This document shows, one piece after another, positions 21,380 to 29,548 of a stretch of 64,000 nt of DNA. The translations under genes and the position numbers were made by a program. Source of the stretch: Pantoea sp. (GTDB taxonomy: Bacteria; Pseudomonadota; Gammaproteobacteria; Enterobacterales; Enterobacteriaceae); the NCBI RefSeq assembly GCF_028283705.1, contig NZ_JAPWKD010000022.1, forward strand, positions 124,001-188,000, written 5' to 3'. The notes under the pieces were generated by a model that searched no databases, had not been told where the DNA came from, and saw only the letters and a program-made list of their open reading frames with translations. The number at the start of each line of letters is the position of its first letter. The first letter of the stretch is position 1.

Positions 21380-22990
21380 TTATTCCTGGATATCGACGTT
21401 TTCGAAGTGATGTTTACCTAACGGGTCAACCACATAGCCGGTCACTTTCTTGCTGACGGGCTCATACACAGTCGAGTGAGCAATGATCAGCGCCGGAGCC
21501 TGGTCATGCATGATCACCTGTGCCTGTTTGTAGTATTCAATACGTTTGTTGTGATCGGCTTCAGCACGTGCAGGCTGAATCTGATCTTCAAACGGCTTGT
21601 AGCACCAGCGCGAGTAGTTAGAACCGTCTTTCGCCGCTGCACAGCTGAACAGGGTGGCGAAGAAGTTGTCCGGATCTCCGTTGTCACCGGTCCAGCCCAT
21701 CATCACCGTCTGGTGTTCACCCGCTTTGGCGCGTTTCAGGTACTCGCCCCACTCGTAGGTTACGATGTTGGCTTTCACGCCAATTTTCGCCCAGTCAGCC
21801 TGAACCATTTCCGCCATACGACGGGCGTTCGGGTTGTATGGACGCTGAACCGGCATTGCCCACAGGTCGATGGTGAAGCCATTCGGCAGGCCTGCTTCTT
21901 TCAGCAGTTCTTTCGCTTTAGTCGGGTCATACGGATAATCTTTAACCGCATCGTTGTAGCCCCACATGGTCGGCGGAATCAGGTTCTTCGCCGCCTGGCC
22001 TGCACCCTGATACACCGCATCAATGATGGCTTGCTTATTCACTGCCATGGTCAGTGCCTGACGCACTTTCACGTTATCCAGCGGTTTTTTCTCGGTGTTG
22101 AACGACAAGTAACCGACGTTCAGACCCGGTTGCTCCATCAGATTGATGTTTTTGTCTTTCTTCATGCTGGCGATATCAGCCGGGTTCGGGTACGGCATCA
22201 CCTGGCACTCGCCTTTCTGCAACTTGGCATAACGCACGGAAGCATCTGGCGTGATGGAGAAGACTAAGCGATCGATCTTCGGCTTGGTGCCCCAGTAATC
22301 CGGGTTAGCTTTGTAGAGGATGCGTGAGTCTTTCTGGTATTGCAGCAGCTGGAACGGACCGGTACCTACCGGGTTCAGGTCCAGTTTTTCCGGCGTACCG
22401 GCTTTCAGCATGTTGTCAGCGTACTCTTTGGACAGGATAGAAGCGAAGTCCATACCGAGGTCAGCGAGGAACGGTGATTCCGGACGTGTCAGCACGAAGC
22501 GAACGGTGTTGTCGTCCACTTTCTCGATTTTGCTGATCAAGTTCGGCATGTCCATGCCTTCGAAATACTCGTAGCTGCCGCCAGAGACGCCGTGGTACTT
22601 GTTGTTTTTATCGAGCTGACGCTCGAAGGAGAAAATCACGTCATCAGCGTTGAAGTTACGCGTCGGTTTGAAGTCTTTGGTGGTTTGCCACTTCACGCCT
22701 TTGCGCAGATGGAAGGTATAGGTTTTGCCGTCAGCGCTCACATCCCACTTTTCGGCCAGGCCCGGTTCCACTTCTGTGGTGCCGATTTTGAATTCAACCA
22801 GACGGTTGTAGATCGGTACGGAGCTGGCATCGTAGGTCGTACCAGAGGTGAACAGCTGAGGGTTAAAGCCTTCCGGCGAACCTTCTGAACAGTAAACGAG
22901 GGTTTTCGCCTGAACACCTGCGGCAACGGTCATAGCAATCAGGCTCAGACCGACCTTCAGCATCCTGGATTTAGCCAGGGAGTTGATCAT
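21380..22990 (-). CDS. dppA: Periplasmic dipeptide-binding protein DppA
   Basis: Substrate-binding protein of the dipeptide importer, also used for heme and chemotaxis in E. coli. The ATG at 22990 follows GGAG at 7 bases and opens a signal peptide (MINSLAKSRMLKVGLSLIAM, cleavage after VQA); this gives 536 residues. The mature protein begins K-T-L-V-Y-C-S-E-G-S-P-E-G-F, as in E. coli. The SBP family 5 body is collinear to the C-terminus (V-V-D-P-L-G-K-H-H-F-E-N-V). First gene of dppABCDF. An upstream in-frame ATG (23062) lacks support. Confidence 0.96.
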   Translation of the reverse strand: MINSLAKSRMLKVGLSLIAMTVAAGVQAKTLVYCSEGSPEGFNPQLFTSGTTYDASSVPIYNRLVEFKIGTTEVEPGLAEKWDVSADGKTYTFHLRKGVKWQTTKDFKPTRNFNADDVIFSFERQLDKNNKYHGVSGGSYEYFEGMDMPNLISKIEKVDDNTVRFVLTRPESPFLADLGMDFASILSKEYADNMLKAGTPEKLDLNPVGTGPFQLLQYQKDSRILYKANPDYWGTKPKIDRLVFSITPDASVRYAKLQKGECQVMPYPNPADIASMKKDKNINLMEQPGLNVGYLSFNTEKKPLDNVKVRQALTMAVNKQAIIDAVYQGAGQAAKNLIPPTMWGYNDAVKDYPYDPTKAKELLKEAGLPNGFTIDLWAMPVQRPYNPNARRMAEMVQADWAKIGVKANIVTYEWGEYLKRAKAGEHQTVMMGWTGDNGDPDNFFATLFSCAAAKDGSNYSRWCYKPFEDQIQPARAEADHNKRIEYYKQAQVIMHDQAPALIIAHSTVYEPVSKKVTGYVVDPLGKHHFENVDIQE

Positions 22991-23000
22991 GTTTTGCTCC

Positions 23001-23028
23001 ATTGTGATGTGATGTTGTGTGCGTTGCG
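23001..23028 (-). promoter_or_regulatory. CA-rich leader of dppA, probable GcvB small-RNA target
   Basis: On the mRNA strand the bases just before the dppA ribosome-binding site read as a CA-rich tract (CAACGCACACAACATCACAT and on to CACAAT). The dppA mRNA is an established GcvB target in E. coli and Salmonella, where GcvB's G/U-rich R1 region pairs with such a tract and blocks ribosome entry. The gcvB gene is not in the window. Confidence 0.65.
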
Positions 23029-23030
23029 CC

Positions 23031-23620
23031 TGACCTCTGATTTTTTTATGCGGTTCAGGCAAGTCACGTTTGTGACCAAAATGCGAGCCGTTGTTGTTGT
23101 TGCACTGGCACCGTGGAATCTGCCAGATGCGTCGGACTCTGCATCTATTGACGCATCAATTTGTCAACAGTTGCAAAGAACGTCAATACAAGGTGGGGTT
23201 ATTTACAGAGAGTGTGAGTAACCGCAAGCAACGATAAAAAATACCCTTCAACCGGTAAGCCAATATTTAAAAAGGTGATAAAGCCATCTACACCGAGCAA
23301 TTATCTGGATATATAGCCAAATGACAGTGATTATCACCGCTAAAAAACATACAAATATTGCCAGTAAATGTTGAATATATGAACGATTCCCCGTGCGTTA
23401 TGACGTTCAGGCAGCGAAATATGCTGGACTATTGGCATAAGAAATCAGCAAAAAGTAAAAAGCGGTCATAAGAAGAATGTGTCGCGAATTAAGCGGGCAG
23501 CTAAGCAGCAGCAAGGGATTGATAGCCGTGAGCAGGAATAATGACGACTAATGGACGATCGCCGAGGGTAAGGGGTGAATTGTTAACTTTTGGTATTTCG
23601 ATCATCCACAGCACCAGGCC
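23031..23620. other. dppA upstream intergenic region
   Basis: About 590 bases without a supportable gene. It is AT-richer than the flanks and must contain the dppA promoter; I see no site I can place confidently. No open frame with a ribosome-binding site and family resemblance was found. Confidence 0.4.
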
Positions 23621-23691
23621 GTAGCGGCGCGATTTATCGCGCAATTCCGCGTGCGATGCAGAAAAACCCGCGCGATAAATCGCGCCGCTAC
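23621..23691. repeat. REP-type inverted repeat, copy 1
   Basis: Perfect 22-base inverted repeat (23621-23642 and 23670-23691) with a 27-base spacer. The arm starts GTAGCGGCGCGATTTATC and continues GCGC. The same arm recurs around 37735, 45657, 50778 and 53133, always between genes, so it is a genomic repeat family. Confidence 0.88.
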
Positions 23692-23706
23692 GGATAATGC
23701 AGACGA

Positions 23707-23734
23707 AAAAAAACCTGCTTTTACAAGCAGGTTT
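23707..23734 (-). terminator. Intrinsic terminator of tRNA-Pro gene
   Basis: On the minus strand AAACCTGCTTGTAAAAGCAGG is followed by a run of eight T, 8 bases past the tRNA 3' end. Confidence 0.9.
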
Positions 23735-23742
23735 CTTAAATC

Positions 23743-23819
<77 letters not shown>

Positions 23820-23944
23820 ATGGGGGCGCATCTTACTGCGCCACTTCTGGAGCGTCAATCCCTTTTTGTGCAAATCCACGCGATCGCCTGGAAAGCAGGC
23901 AGCAGGGAAAAAGCCTCTGCTGCTCAATAAGTTCCAGGCAAAAA

Positions 23945-25639
23945 TTACAGCATTTTGGCTTCTGCCGCTGCCGCTGGTGCCTGGCACCAGTTATTCGCCG
24001 CTTTAATCCCGCCGTTCGGCGAGCTGTAACCCAGGCAGCCGAGAATGGTGTCGAACAACTCAACATGACGATGCGTTTTGCCGACGCGCTGTTGCGCCTG
24101 CAAACGTTCGAAATTGCTGCGGTTGGTTGGGTCAGCCAGATACTTATCCGAGGCCCAGACCATCATCGGGACGCGGAACTGTTCCGGCGGTGCCATTTCG
24201 CGCGGTGTACCGTGCAAATGCATATTCTCGCTAATCGACTCACCGTGATCGGCGGCATAGAACACAATCGCCTTCTTGTCGCGCAGCTGGTCTAACACGC
24301 TATCCAGCATGGTATCGACATAAAGAATCGAGTTGTCATAAGCATTGATCAGTTGTGCTTTGCTACAGGTTTCATCGACACCCATACACTCCGGCTGATA
24401 ACGGGCGAAACTGCGCGGATAGCGCTGCGAATAAAGGTAGTGCGAACCTTTGGTATGCAGCACCACCAGATGCTTACCTTTCGGGAAACGCTCCAGCGAC
24501 GCCTGTAACTCTGGCACCAGCAGCATATCGTCCACCGGCTTACCCTGATTACGTTTCTCAGAGCCAATTTGCTCACGGAACGAGAAGTTATTCACATCGG
24601 CGTTATCGTAGAACCACACTTCGCTCTGCATGGCGAACAGCTCCGATGTGAAACCCAGCTCTTTCATTACTGCGAAGATATTCTGTTCTTTCAGGGTGCG
24701 CCCGGGGTTATCCATGGTGCCGCCTTCACGAACGAACATGCAACGCAGTGACAGCTTGGTCGCGGTATCGCAGGACTCGCCACGGAACGCCACCAGGTTC
24801 TTCTCTTTCGATAACTTCGGCGTGGTATCGCGTGAATAACCCAGCATGCCCATATGATCCCAGCGCGTCGTCTCACCAATCACAAACACCACGTAGGTGT
24901 CATCAATACCGGGCGGTGCCACGTAGGTAAACTGCTTTGCCGGGTCGAGCAGTTCCTGGCTATCCAGCTGCTCATCCACTTTGGTCCAGGTAAACAATCC
25001 AAGCGCGGCAATCCAGTTGGAAGGCAGATAAGAATGCGCTACCACGCCACCATAACTGGGCAAGTCGATATTGGTGATCTCTTCATTGGCTTTTTGCAGC
25101 CTGTCGAAATAGCGAATCGGCAGCCACACCAGCGCCACGCTCAGCAGTAAAATCACCGTGGGTTTGAGACGCTGGCCCGGCGTTTTCAACTGATTAATCA
25201 GCGTCTGACTCAGGTTGTTACGCCAGATCATCAGCAGCGGTAAGGCGCTCACCAGCACCATCCACAGCACAAAATGCAGGCCAATCACTTCTTTCGACAA
25301 ATCAACATCGGTGGTCATCACCGAAGCGACGATGCCGTAGCCGATCACCACGTTAAAAAACGCCATGTAATAGGCAGAGGCGACGGAAATGACTACCAGC
25401 AGGCTGGCGAGCACGCGATAAATCCATTTACCGCCCAGCGACAACAACCGCATCAGGAAGAAGGTCAGCAGTACTGCCGCCACCACTTCTGCCACAGCAG
25501 AGGCCCATTCGGTCAGTGTGAATTTCGTTAGATAACTGTCAAAACGTCGATAAAAAATCGGCAAATTCAACAGGATGCCGATATACAGCGCGAGCAGCAA
25601 TGACAGCTTCTGCTGCGTTAAGGTTTTAATATAATTCAT
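23945..25639 (-). CDS. eptB: Kdo2-lipid A phosphoethanolamine 7''-transferase EptB
   Basis: Inner-membrane enzyme that adds phosphoethanolamine to the outer Kdo of LPS, altering charge and polymyxin sensitivity. 564 residues (563 in E. coli). The N-terminal part has about five membrane helices (residues 10-175). The periplasmic alkaline-phosphatase-fold domain carries G-E-T-T-R-W-D-H (255-262), the nucleophile motif D-T-A-T-K (291-295), A-D-H-G-E-S and H-L-H-G-T-P metal-binding elements. Cysteines consistent with family disulphides are present (S-C-D, L-R-C-M, P-E-C-M). Same position next to proK as in E. coli. Confidence 0.95.
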   Translation of the reverse strand: MNYIKTLTQQKLSLLLALYIGILLNLPIFYRRFDSYLTKFTLTEWASAVAEVVAAVLLTFFLMRLLSLGGKWIYRVLASLLVVISVASAYYMAFFNVVIGYGIVASVMTTDVDLSKEVIGLHFVLWMVLVSALPLLMIWRNNLSQTLINQLKTPGQRLKPTVILLLSVALVWLPIRYFDRLQKANEEITNIDLPSYGGVVAHSYLPSNWIAALGLFTWTKVDEQLDSQELLDPAKQFTYVAPPGIDDTYVVFVIGETTRWDHMGMLGYSRDTTPKLSKEKNLVAFRGESCDTATKLSLRCMFVREGGTMDNPGRTLKEQNIFAVMKELGFTSELFAMQSEVWFYDNADVNNFSFREQIGSEKRNQGKPVDDMLLVPELQASLERFPKGKHLVVLHTKGSHYLYSQRYPRSFARYQPECMGVDETCSKAQLINAYDNSILYVDTMLDSVLDQLRDKKAIVFYAADHGESISENMHLHGTPREMAPPEQFRVPMMVWASDKYLADPTNRSNFERLQAQQRVGKTHRHVELFDTILGCLGYSSPNGGIKAANNWCQAPAAAAEAKML

Positions 25640-25775
25640 GAATTTACTTATTCCCGGCCTGGTGTCGGAGCTATGACCCTAAATGTGACTGTGTAAAGAC
25701 AACAGAGTTCGCACAGTTTGCTAAAAACGTGATGAAACGTGCAGGATCGGGACGAATCTGAACGGAGAGAACACG

Positions 25776-25862
25776 ATGATGCGAAGCCAGGCAGTAGAAC
25801 ATTTAACCAGAGGTATGACCAGAGAATTTTTTGAGCGTCGCCTGGAAAGTTTTAATTCATGA
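25776..25862 (+). CDS. Possible 28-residue small protein
   Basis: Starts ATGATG behind GGAGAG (7-base spacing) and encodes a short charged peptide (MMRSQAVEHLTRGMTREFFE and eight more residues). It lies between eptB and the DUF943 gene, both of which run the other way. No family is recognised. It may be a true small gene or a remnant of a longer one; only the start context supports it. Confidence 0.25.
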   Translation: MMRSQAVEHLTRGMTREFFERRLESFNS

Positions 25863-25871
25863 GAGGAGTAC

Positions 25872-26318
25872 CTACTTCACTTTGATGATTCTGCCATCAT
25901 CTGTGAGCTGATAGGTTGAATAATCAAATCTAAACTGCGTTATGCCATCTCGTGTGAAATAAACAGCCATAAGTCTTTTCTTATCAATACAATTTTTGGG
26001 CGGCTGCATATCATCAAAACATAAACGATCTTCCTTACCCAGTTCTTTATAGCCATCACCAAATGCAAAAATTGAAATCAATGCTGGCCCCCCTTCCTCT
26101 TCAGAAACGATATTATATTTTAACCGAATTTCATTCTGATTCTTCAGCCACCATTGAACACTTGCCACTTGCGACAAGGGCAAGTGGTCTACGAGAATTT
26201 CCGCAGTGTATTGATTATGATGTCCCCCCATGACCATGACATCCCGATTGTTCAGGTATATCAACGACCCGGCGATAGCTGCGGCGATACCAGCTAATAA
26301 AAAAAAACCTCTTCTCAT
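25872..26318 (-). CDS. DUF943-type single-pass membrane protein
   Basis: 148 residues from the ATG at 26318, which follows AAGGAGG (6-base spacing) and overlaps the upstream stop as TGATG; a TTG three bases earlier is unlikely. One N-terminal membrane helix (about residues 4-22) and a periplasmic domain with the segments W-W-L-K-N-Q-N-E-I-R-L-K-Y and F-G-D-G-Y-K-E...D-R-L-C-F-D-D-M. I associate these with the enterobacterial DUF943 family (function unknown). It is coupled to the DUF3289 gene, so both proteins probably act together. The local base composition is AT-richer than the flanks, suggesting acquired DNA. Confidence 0.65.
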   Translation of the reverse strand: MRRGFFLLAGIAAAIAGSLIYLNNRDVMVMGGHHNQYTAEILVDHLPLSQVASVQWWLKNQNEIRLKYNIVSEEEGGPALISIFAFGDGYKELGKEDRLCFDDMQPPKNCIDKKRLMAVYFTRDGITQFRFDYSTYQLTDDGRIIKVK

Positions 26319-27160
26319 CAACGCCCTCCTTGAATATCTACGACTGCTTCCATATTTGTTAAAAATGGACGAAAACCGAACCTATCAAAACGTTGAAGAA
26401 TGAACCAAATGCGAAAAAATTGGAACTGATTAAATTTTTTCTTTCGAATATCATCTACATCCAGACCAAAATGATCCTGCCCCATATATTTCACTTTTGC
26501 ATGCCAGTGATTTCCATCAATTTCCAGGTTCAAAAGCTCAATTCGTGTCGAATGAACATCGTGTATAGTAATACCCATTCCATTAATTTTATCGAGTATT
26601 AAGGAATCGAACTTGGGCAGAATACTGTCTCGAATAAAGAAATTCAAACCATCAATACTCTGTTTAGTAAGTATTTTATTAGTAAAATCAATACAGGTAT
26701 TTAATCCTGTGATGATAGCAAGCCTCGAACTACTGTCAGAATTATCCCTCAAAATCTTCTCCCTGTATGCCATATCCAGCTGCATATCCCGGAAGGGTGC
26801 TCCGGTCGATTGCTGAAAATGCCGGAGCATTTTATTGATCAGGTGTTTATATGGCCCCACGCAGGCGTAGGGTAGCGAAGTCACCTGCATCTCTTCAAAC
26901 AATATACGGGCACATTCCTCCACACTCACCGCTGCTCCACGTTTGCCACCGTAAGCACCATGGAAACGTGACTGAGGATTATGGAATGCCGTCAGCCGTG
27001 TCATGCTGTAGGGATCAACCTGATTAGATACGTGATTGAGATGAAACTCGTTCTTTAGACGCACTTCAGAAATATCGCCATAGCGCATATCATCCGCGCC
27101 ATAGTCATTAAAAAAACGTTGGGTGATATAAATCGTTTGCGGAAAGGTTGCCATTGCCAT
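26318..27160 (-). CDS. DUF3289 family protein (YPO3983-like)
   Basis: 280 residues starting at ATG 27160 behind GGGAG; no signal peptide or membrane segment. The N-terminal part (I-Y-I-T-Q-R-F-F-N-D-Y-G-A-D-D-M-R-Y-G-D, then L-K...F-H-L, V-D-P-Y-S-M-T-R-L) and the P-Y-K-H-L-I...M-L-R-H-F-Q-Q-S-T-G-A-P-F-R-D-M region match my memory of DUF3289 proteins. These are often encoded beside DUF943 genes in Enterobacterales and sometimes near type VI secretion genes. The function is unknown; an effector/immunity-like pair is one possibility but nothing in the sequence proves it. Low GC compared with neighbours. Confidence 0.68.
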   Translation of the reverse strand: MAMATFPQTIYITQRFFNDYGADDMRYGDISEVRLKNEFHLNHVSNQVDPYSMTRLTAFHNPQSRFHGAYGGKRGAAVSVEECARILFEEMQVTSLPYACVGPYKHLINKMLRHFQQSTGAPFRDMQLDMAYREKILRDNSDSSSRLAIITGLNTCIDFTNKILTKQSIDGLNFFIRDSILPKFDSLILDKINGMGITIHDVHSTRIELLNLEIDGNHWHAKVKYMGQDHFGLDVDDIRKKKFNQFQFFRIWFILQRFDRFGFRPFLTNMEAVVDIQGGR

Positions 27161-27264
27161 GCGGAGTTACTCCCTGTAACCGGCTGTCCATGATGCTGGC
27201 TATTAAATCGTATTCCCCGGCAGAAAAAATTGATCAAACCCCAGAAAATGAAATCCCCAAAAAT

Positions 27265-27292
27265 AAAAAAGACCCCGCAAGGAGTCTTTTTT
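27265..27292 (-). terminator. Intrinsic terminator of ohr
   Basis: Minus-strand stem AGACTCC-TTGC-GGGGTCT (one G-T pair) flanked by A and T runs, about 27 bases after the ohr stop. Confidence 0.85.
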
Positions 27293-27318
27293 ATTACCCG
27301 AATAACTAAAAAGAGTCA

Positions 27319-27747
27319 TTAATTAATGATATTCAGTGTAACGTCAATATTGCCGCGTGTAGCATTAGAATACGGGCAGACGATATGCGCAGCATCCACC
27401 AGTTTCTGTGCTTCAGCAGCGTCCATACCTGGCAGATTAATATTCAGAGTCACCTGAATGCCGAAACCATTCGGGATCGGACCGATACCCACTTCACCTT
27501 CGATCCATGCATCTTTAGCAATGGCGAATTTGTCGCGCGCGGCGACAAATTTCATCGCGCCGAGGAAACAAGCGGAATAACCTGCTGCGAACAGCTGCTC
27601 CGGGTTGGTCACTTCACCGCCCGCGCCGCCCATTTCTTTTGGTACGCCGAGTTTCACATCCAGCACACCATCAGAAGAAGTCGCACGACCATCACGGCCA
27701 CCGGTGGCTTTGGCTTTTGCAGTATAAACAACTTTCTCTAAAGACAT
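27319..27747 (-). CDS. ohr: Organic hydroperoxide reductase Ohr
   Basis: 142-residue OsmC/Ohr family peroxidase that reduces organic and fatty-acid hydroperoxides with lipoyl-protein thiols. The two redox cysteines are C60 (G-Y-S-A-C-F-L-G-A) and C124 (H-I-V-C-P-Y-S-N-A-T), both in the Ohr context. The N-terminal K-A-T-G-G-R-D-G-R-A segment is typical. It follows ohrR by 91 bases on the same strand, with its own AT-rich upstream stretch where an OhrR operator is expected. Confidence 0.94.
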   Translation of the reverse strand: MSLEKVVYTAKAKATGGRDGRATSSDGVLDVKLGVPKEMGGAGGEVTNPEQLFAAGYSACFLGAMKFVAARDKFAIAKDAWIEGEVGIGPIPNGFGIQVTLNINLPGMDAAEAQKLVDAAHIVCPYSNATRGNIDVTLNIIN

Positions 27748-27838
27748 GATAACCTCACTAATTCGCTATATGATCGCGTGCTACTTATTTAGCACTGTCC
27801 TGATACACATGACACGGGTGCGTCGCACCCGCTCTTTT

Positions 27839-28303
27839 TTACTTAGCGCGATTCAGATTATCGCGCAAATCATCCAGCTGATTTTTCAACGCCAGCAGCG
27901 TGTCATCATCGCAGGCTGAGGCGCATTTGATCGCTTCCGGGATAGATTCCGCTTTCTGGCGCAAGGCGCGTCCCTCATCCGTCAGCGTGACCACCACCTG
28001 GCGTTCATCCTGACGCGAACGGGCACGACGCAGCAGCCCGGCGCTTTCCAGCCGTTTCAGCAACGGCGTCAGGGTGGCGGAATCGAGGAAAAGCTGCTCG
28101 CCAATCTCTGACACCGTCAGGTCGTCCTGCGTCCACAGCACCAGCATCACCAGATATTGCGGGTAGGTGATTTCCAGTTGCGCCAGCAGTTGCCGATACA
28201 CTTTATGCATCGCCAGGTTCGCCGAATACAAAGCGAAACAGAGATGCTGATCGAGCTGGAGTGGCGTCTGCGACACTTTTTTGTCATCTTGATTACTGTT
28301 CAT
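27839..28303 (-). CDS. ohrR: MarR-family organic peroxide sensor OhrR
   Basis: 154 residues from the ATG at 28303 (M-N-S-N-Q-D-D-K-K); the open frame extends upstream but that part overlaps the promoter. MarR winged-helix with D-S-A-T-L-T-P-L-L-K-R-L-E-S-A-G recognition region and the D-E-R wing. The peroxidatic Cys is C22 (D-Q-H-L-C-F-A-L-Y), and a second Cys occurs at C127; these match the positions of the 2-Cys OhrR of Xanthomonas. It represses ohr until oxidised. The start region overlaps a palindrome (TAGCGCGCTA, 28319-28328) that may be part of an operator shared with the divergent HD gene. Confidence 0.9.
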   Translation of the reverse strand: MNSNQDDKKVSQTPLQLDQHLCFALYSANLAMHKVYRQLLAQLEITYPQYLVMLVLWTQDDLTVSEIGEQLFLDSATLTPLLKRLESAGLLRRARSRQDERQVVVTLTDEGRALRQKAESIPEAIKCASACDDDTLLALKNQLDDLRDNLNRAK

Positions 28304-28364
28304 GCGATTTAATATAGATAGCGCGCTAGACAATTGCAAGCTACTTTTTCCCGGAGAACACAAT

Positions 28365-28958
28365 ATGCGGGATTCACTGGAAGATCAGGCGCGCCGCTAT
28401 GCCACCCAGGCCCATGCTGCTGCCGGACAGCGTCGTAAATATACCGATGAGCCTTATATCGTCCATCCGGCAGCAGTCGCTGAGCTGGTGCGCAGCGTCA
28501 CTGATGACGAGGCGATGCTGGCTGCCGCCTGGCTGCATGACACGGTAGAAGATACACCCAGCACATTACAGGATATTGAAAGCCACTTTGGCCCGCGCGT
28601 GGCTGAACTGGTGGATATGTTGACTGACAGCGCCCAGCCGCAGGCGAAAAACCGCGCTGCCCGTAAGCTGGCGCACTTCCGCCATACCGCACAGGCCTCC
28701 CCCGAGGCACAAACCATCAAACTGGCCGACATCATCGATAACACCCGCGCCATCGTGCAATTTGACGCCGACTTCGCCCGCGTTTATCTGGTGGAGAAGC
28801 AGGTGCAGATTCAGCTGTTAAATGAAGGAGACAAGCGTTTGTGGCAGCAGGCGGAGAATATTATTCGTCAGGGTATTGCCCAGCTGGCGCAGCCGCCGCA
28901 CAGCGTACCGGAGAGTTGGTTTGTCAAACAGGCGGCCAAATACGGGGGTTTAAGTTAA
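28365..28958 (+). CDS. Small HD-domain protein, (p)ppGpp hydrolase-like (MESH1/SAH type)
   Basis: 197 residues starting at ATG 28365 behind CGGAGA. It corresponds to a stand-alone HD hydrolase domain of the RelA/SpoT family: H34 (I-V-H-P-A-A-V-A), H58-D59...E62-D63 (L-H-D-T-V-E-D-T) and K-L-A-D-I-I-D-N-T. These are the Mn-binding and catalytic motifs of SpoT hydrolase and animal MESH1. No synthetase, TGS or ACT domain follows. The predicted activity is removal of 3'-pyrophosphate from ppGpp or a similar nucleotide (MESH1 also hydrolyses NADPH). It is transcribed divergently from ohrR with about 60 bases between starts, so peroxide control is conceivable (inference). Confidence 0.82.
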   Translation: MRDSLEDQARRYATQAHAAAGQRRKYTDEPYIVHPAAVAELVRSVTDDEAMLAAAWLHDTVEDTPSTLQDIESHFGPRVAELVDMLTDSAQPQAKNRAARKLAHFRHTAQASPEAQTIKLADIIDNTRAIVQFDADFARVYLVEKQVQIQLLNEGDKRLWQQAENIIRQGIAQLAQPPHSVPESWFVKQAAKYGGLS

Positions 28959-28982
28959 AAAAAACCCGCCGTGATGGCGGGT
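28958..28982 (-). terminator. Intrinsic terminator of yiaG
   Basis: Minus-strand stem ACCCGCC-ATCAC-GGCGGGT followed by a run of T. It abuts the stop of the convergent HD gene. Confidence 0.85.
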
Positions 28983-29001
28983 CAGAACCGAATAGTCGGT
29001 G

Positions 29002-29298
29002 TTACTCAAGTAATTGTCGACCCAGATAGGGATTGGCCTGCAACAGCTTCATCAATTTACGTGCCGTAGCGGAAGGGCGCGTGCGTTGCGCCTCCCAGCT
29101 TTTCACTGAAGAGACGCTCACCCCCATCACGCGGGCGAATTCATCAACCTGCATGCCGGTCATCTCTCGTAAACGCTGCGGCTCGGGAACTGACGCCTTG
29201 TGAAGGGCGATTTCAGATACAGAAGGCTGTGCATCACGTGTCAAAACAATCTGTTCAAGACTACTAAGTAACTCGACCATTGGATCTTTTATTTCCAT
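29002..29298 (-). CDS. yiaG: HTH-type regulator YiaG
   Basis: 98 residues from the ATG at 29298, preceded by AAGGAG; the frame can be extended seven codons but the ribosome-binding site decides. The N-terminus (M-E-I-K-D-P-M-V-E-L-L-S-S-L-E-Q-I-V) closely resembles E. coli YiaG. The C-terminal half is an XRE-type helix-turn-helix (D-E-F-A-R-V-M-G-V-S-V-S-S-V-K-S-W-E). The family resembles HigA/NadS antitoxins, but no toxin gene is adjacent, as in E. coli. Target unknown. Confidence 0.88.
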   Translation of the reverse strand: MEIKDPMVELLSSLEQIVLTRDAQPSVSEIALHKASVPEPQRLREMTGMQVDEFARVMGVSVSSVKSWEAQRTRPSATARKLMKLLQANPYLGRQLLE

Positions 29299-29548
29299 AG
29301 AGAACTCCTTAAAACTCACTATGAATCACGTGAAAGTAGAGAGGTAAAGCGTCCGCAGACGCTGAAACCGACCAGTTCAGGCTGCGTCCCACAACGGTTT
29401 AAGAGGTTTTATGATGAAACCGCTACGGGACACAGCCTGTTGCACACTGCGAAAAGATGCCAGAACAATGCAACAATTGGCCGGGTTTCTAAGTATGGGT
29501 CAGAACCCCGGCTTTGCCGCGTTTTTACTGATTATTTTTTGATCTTAA
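29299..29548 (-). promoter_or_regulatory. yiaG leader with a 23-bp wobble-rich hairpin
   Basis: The region holds a small perfect hairpin (AGCGTC-CGCA-GACGCT, 29348-29363) and a long inverted repeat, 29378-29400 with 29417-29439, around a 16-base loop. Read as minus-strand RNA all 23 positions pair, four of them as G-U wobbles. Read as plus-strand RNA the same positions are mismatches. This suggests a structure acting in the yiaG transcript or at the 3' end of the carboxylase transcript. A 43-codon plus-strand frame here (from 29411) is not credible. Confidence 0.5.

Noticed and set aside
27815..27838. Terminator for ohrR at the GGGTGC/GCACCC hairpin
   Set aside because: The T-run lies on the plus-strand side of the stem, the wrong direction for ohrR; no plus-strand gene ends here, so no function was assigned.
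29002..29298. Antitoxin of a toxin-antitoxin pair
   Set aside because: The helix-turn-helix resembles HigA-type antitoxins, but the N-terminus matches solitary YiaG and no toxin frame is adjacent.
29411..29542. 43-codon plus-strand frame between yiaG and the carboxylase
   Set aside because: It runs through one arm of the inverted repeat, has no recognisable family and only weak start context.
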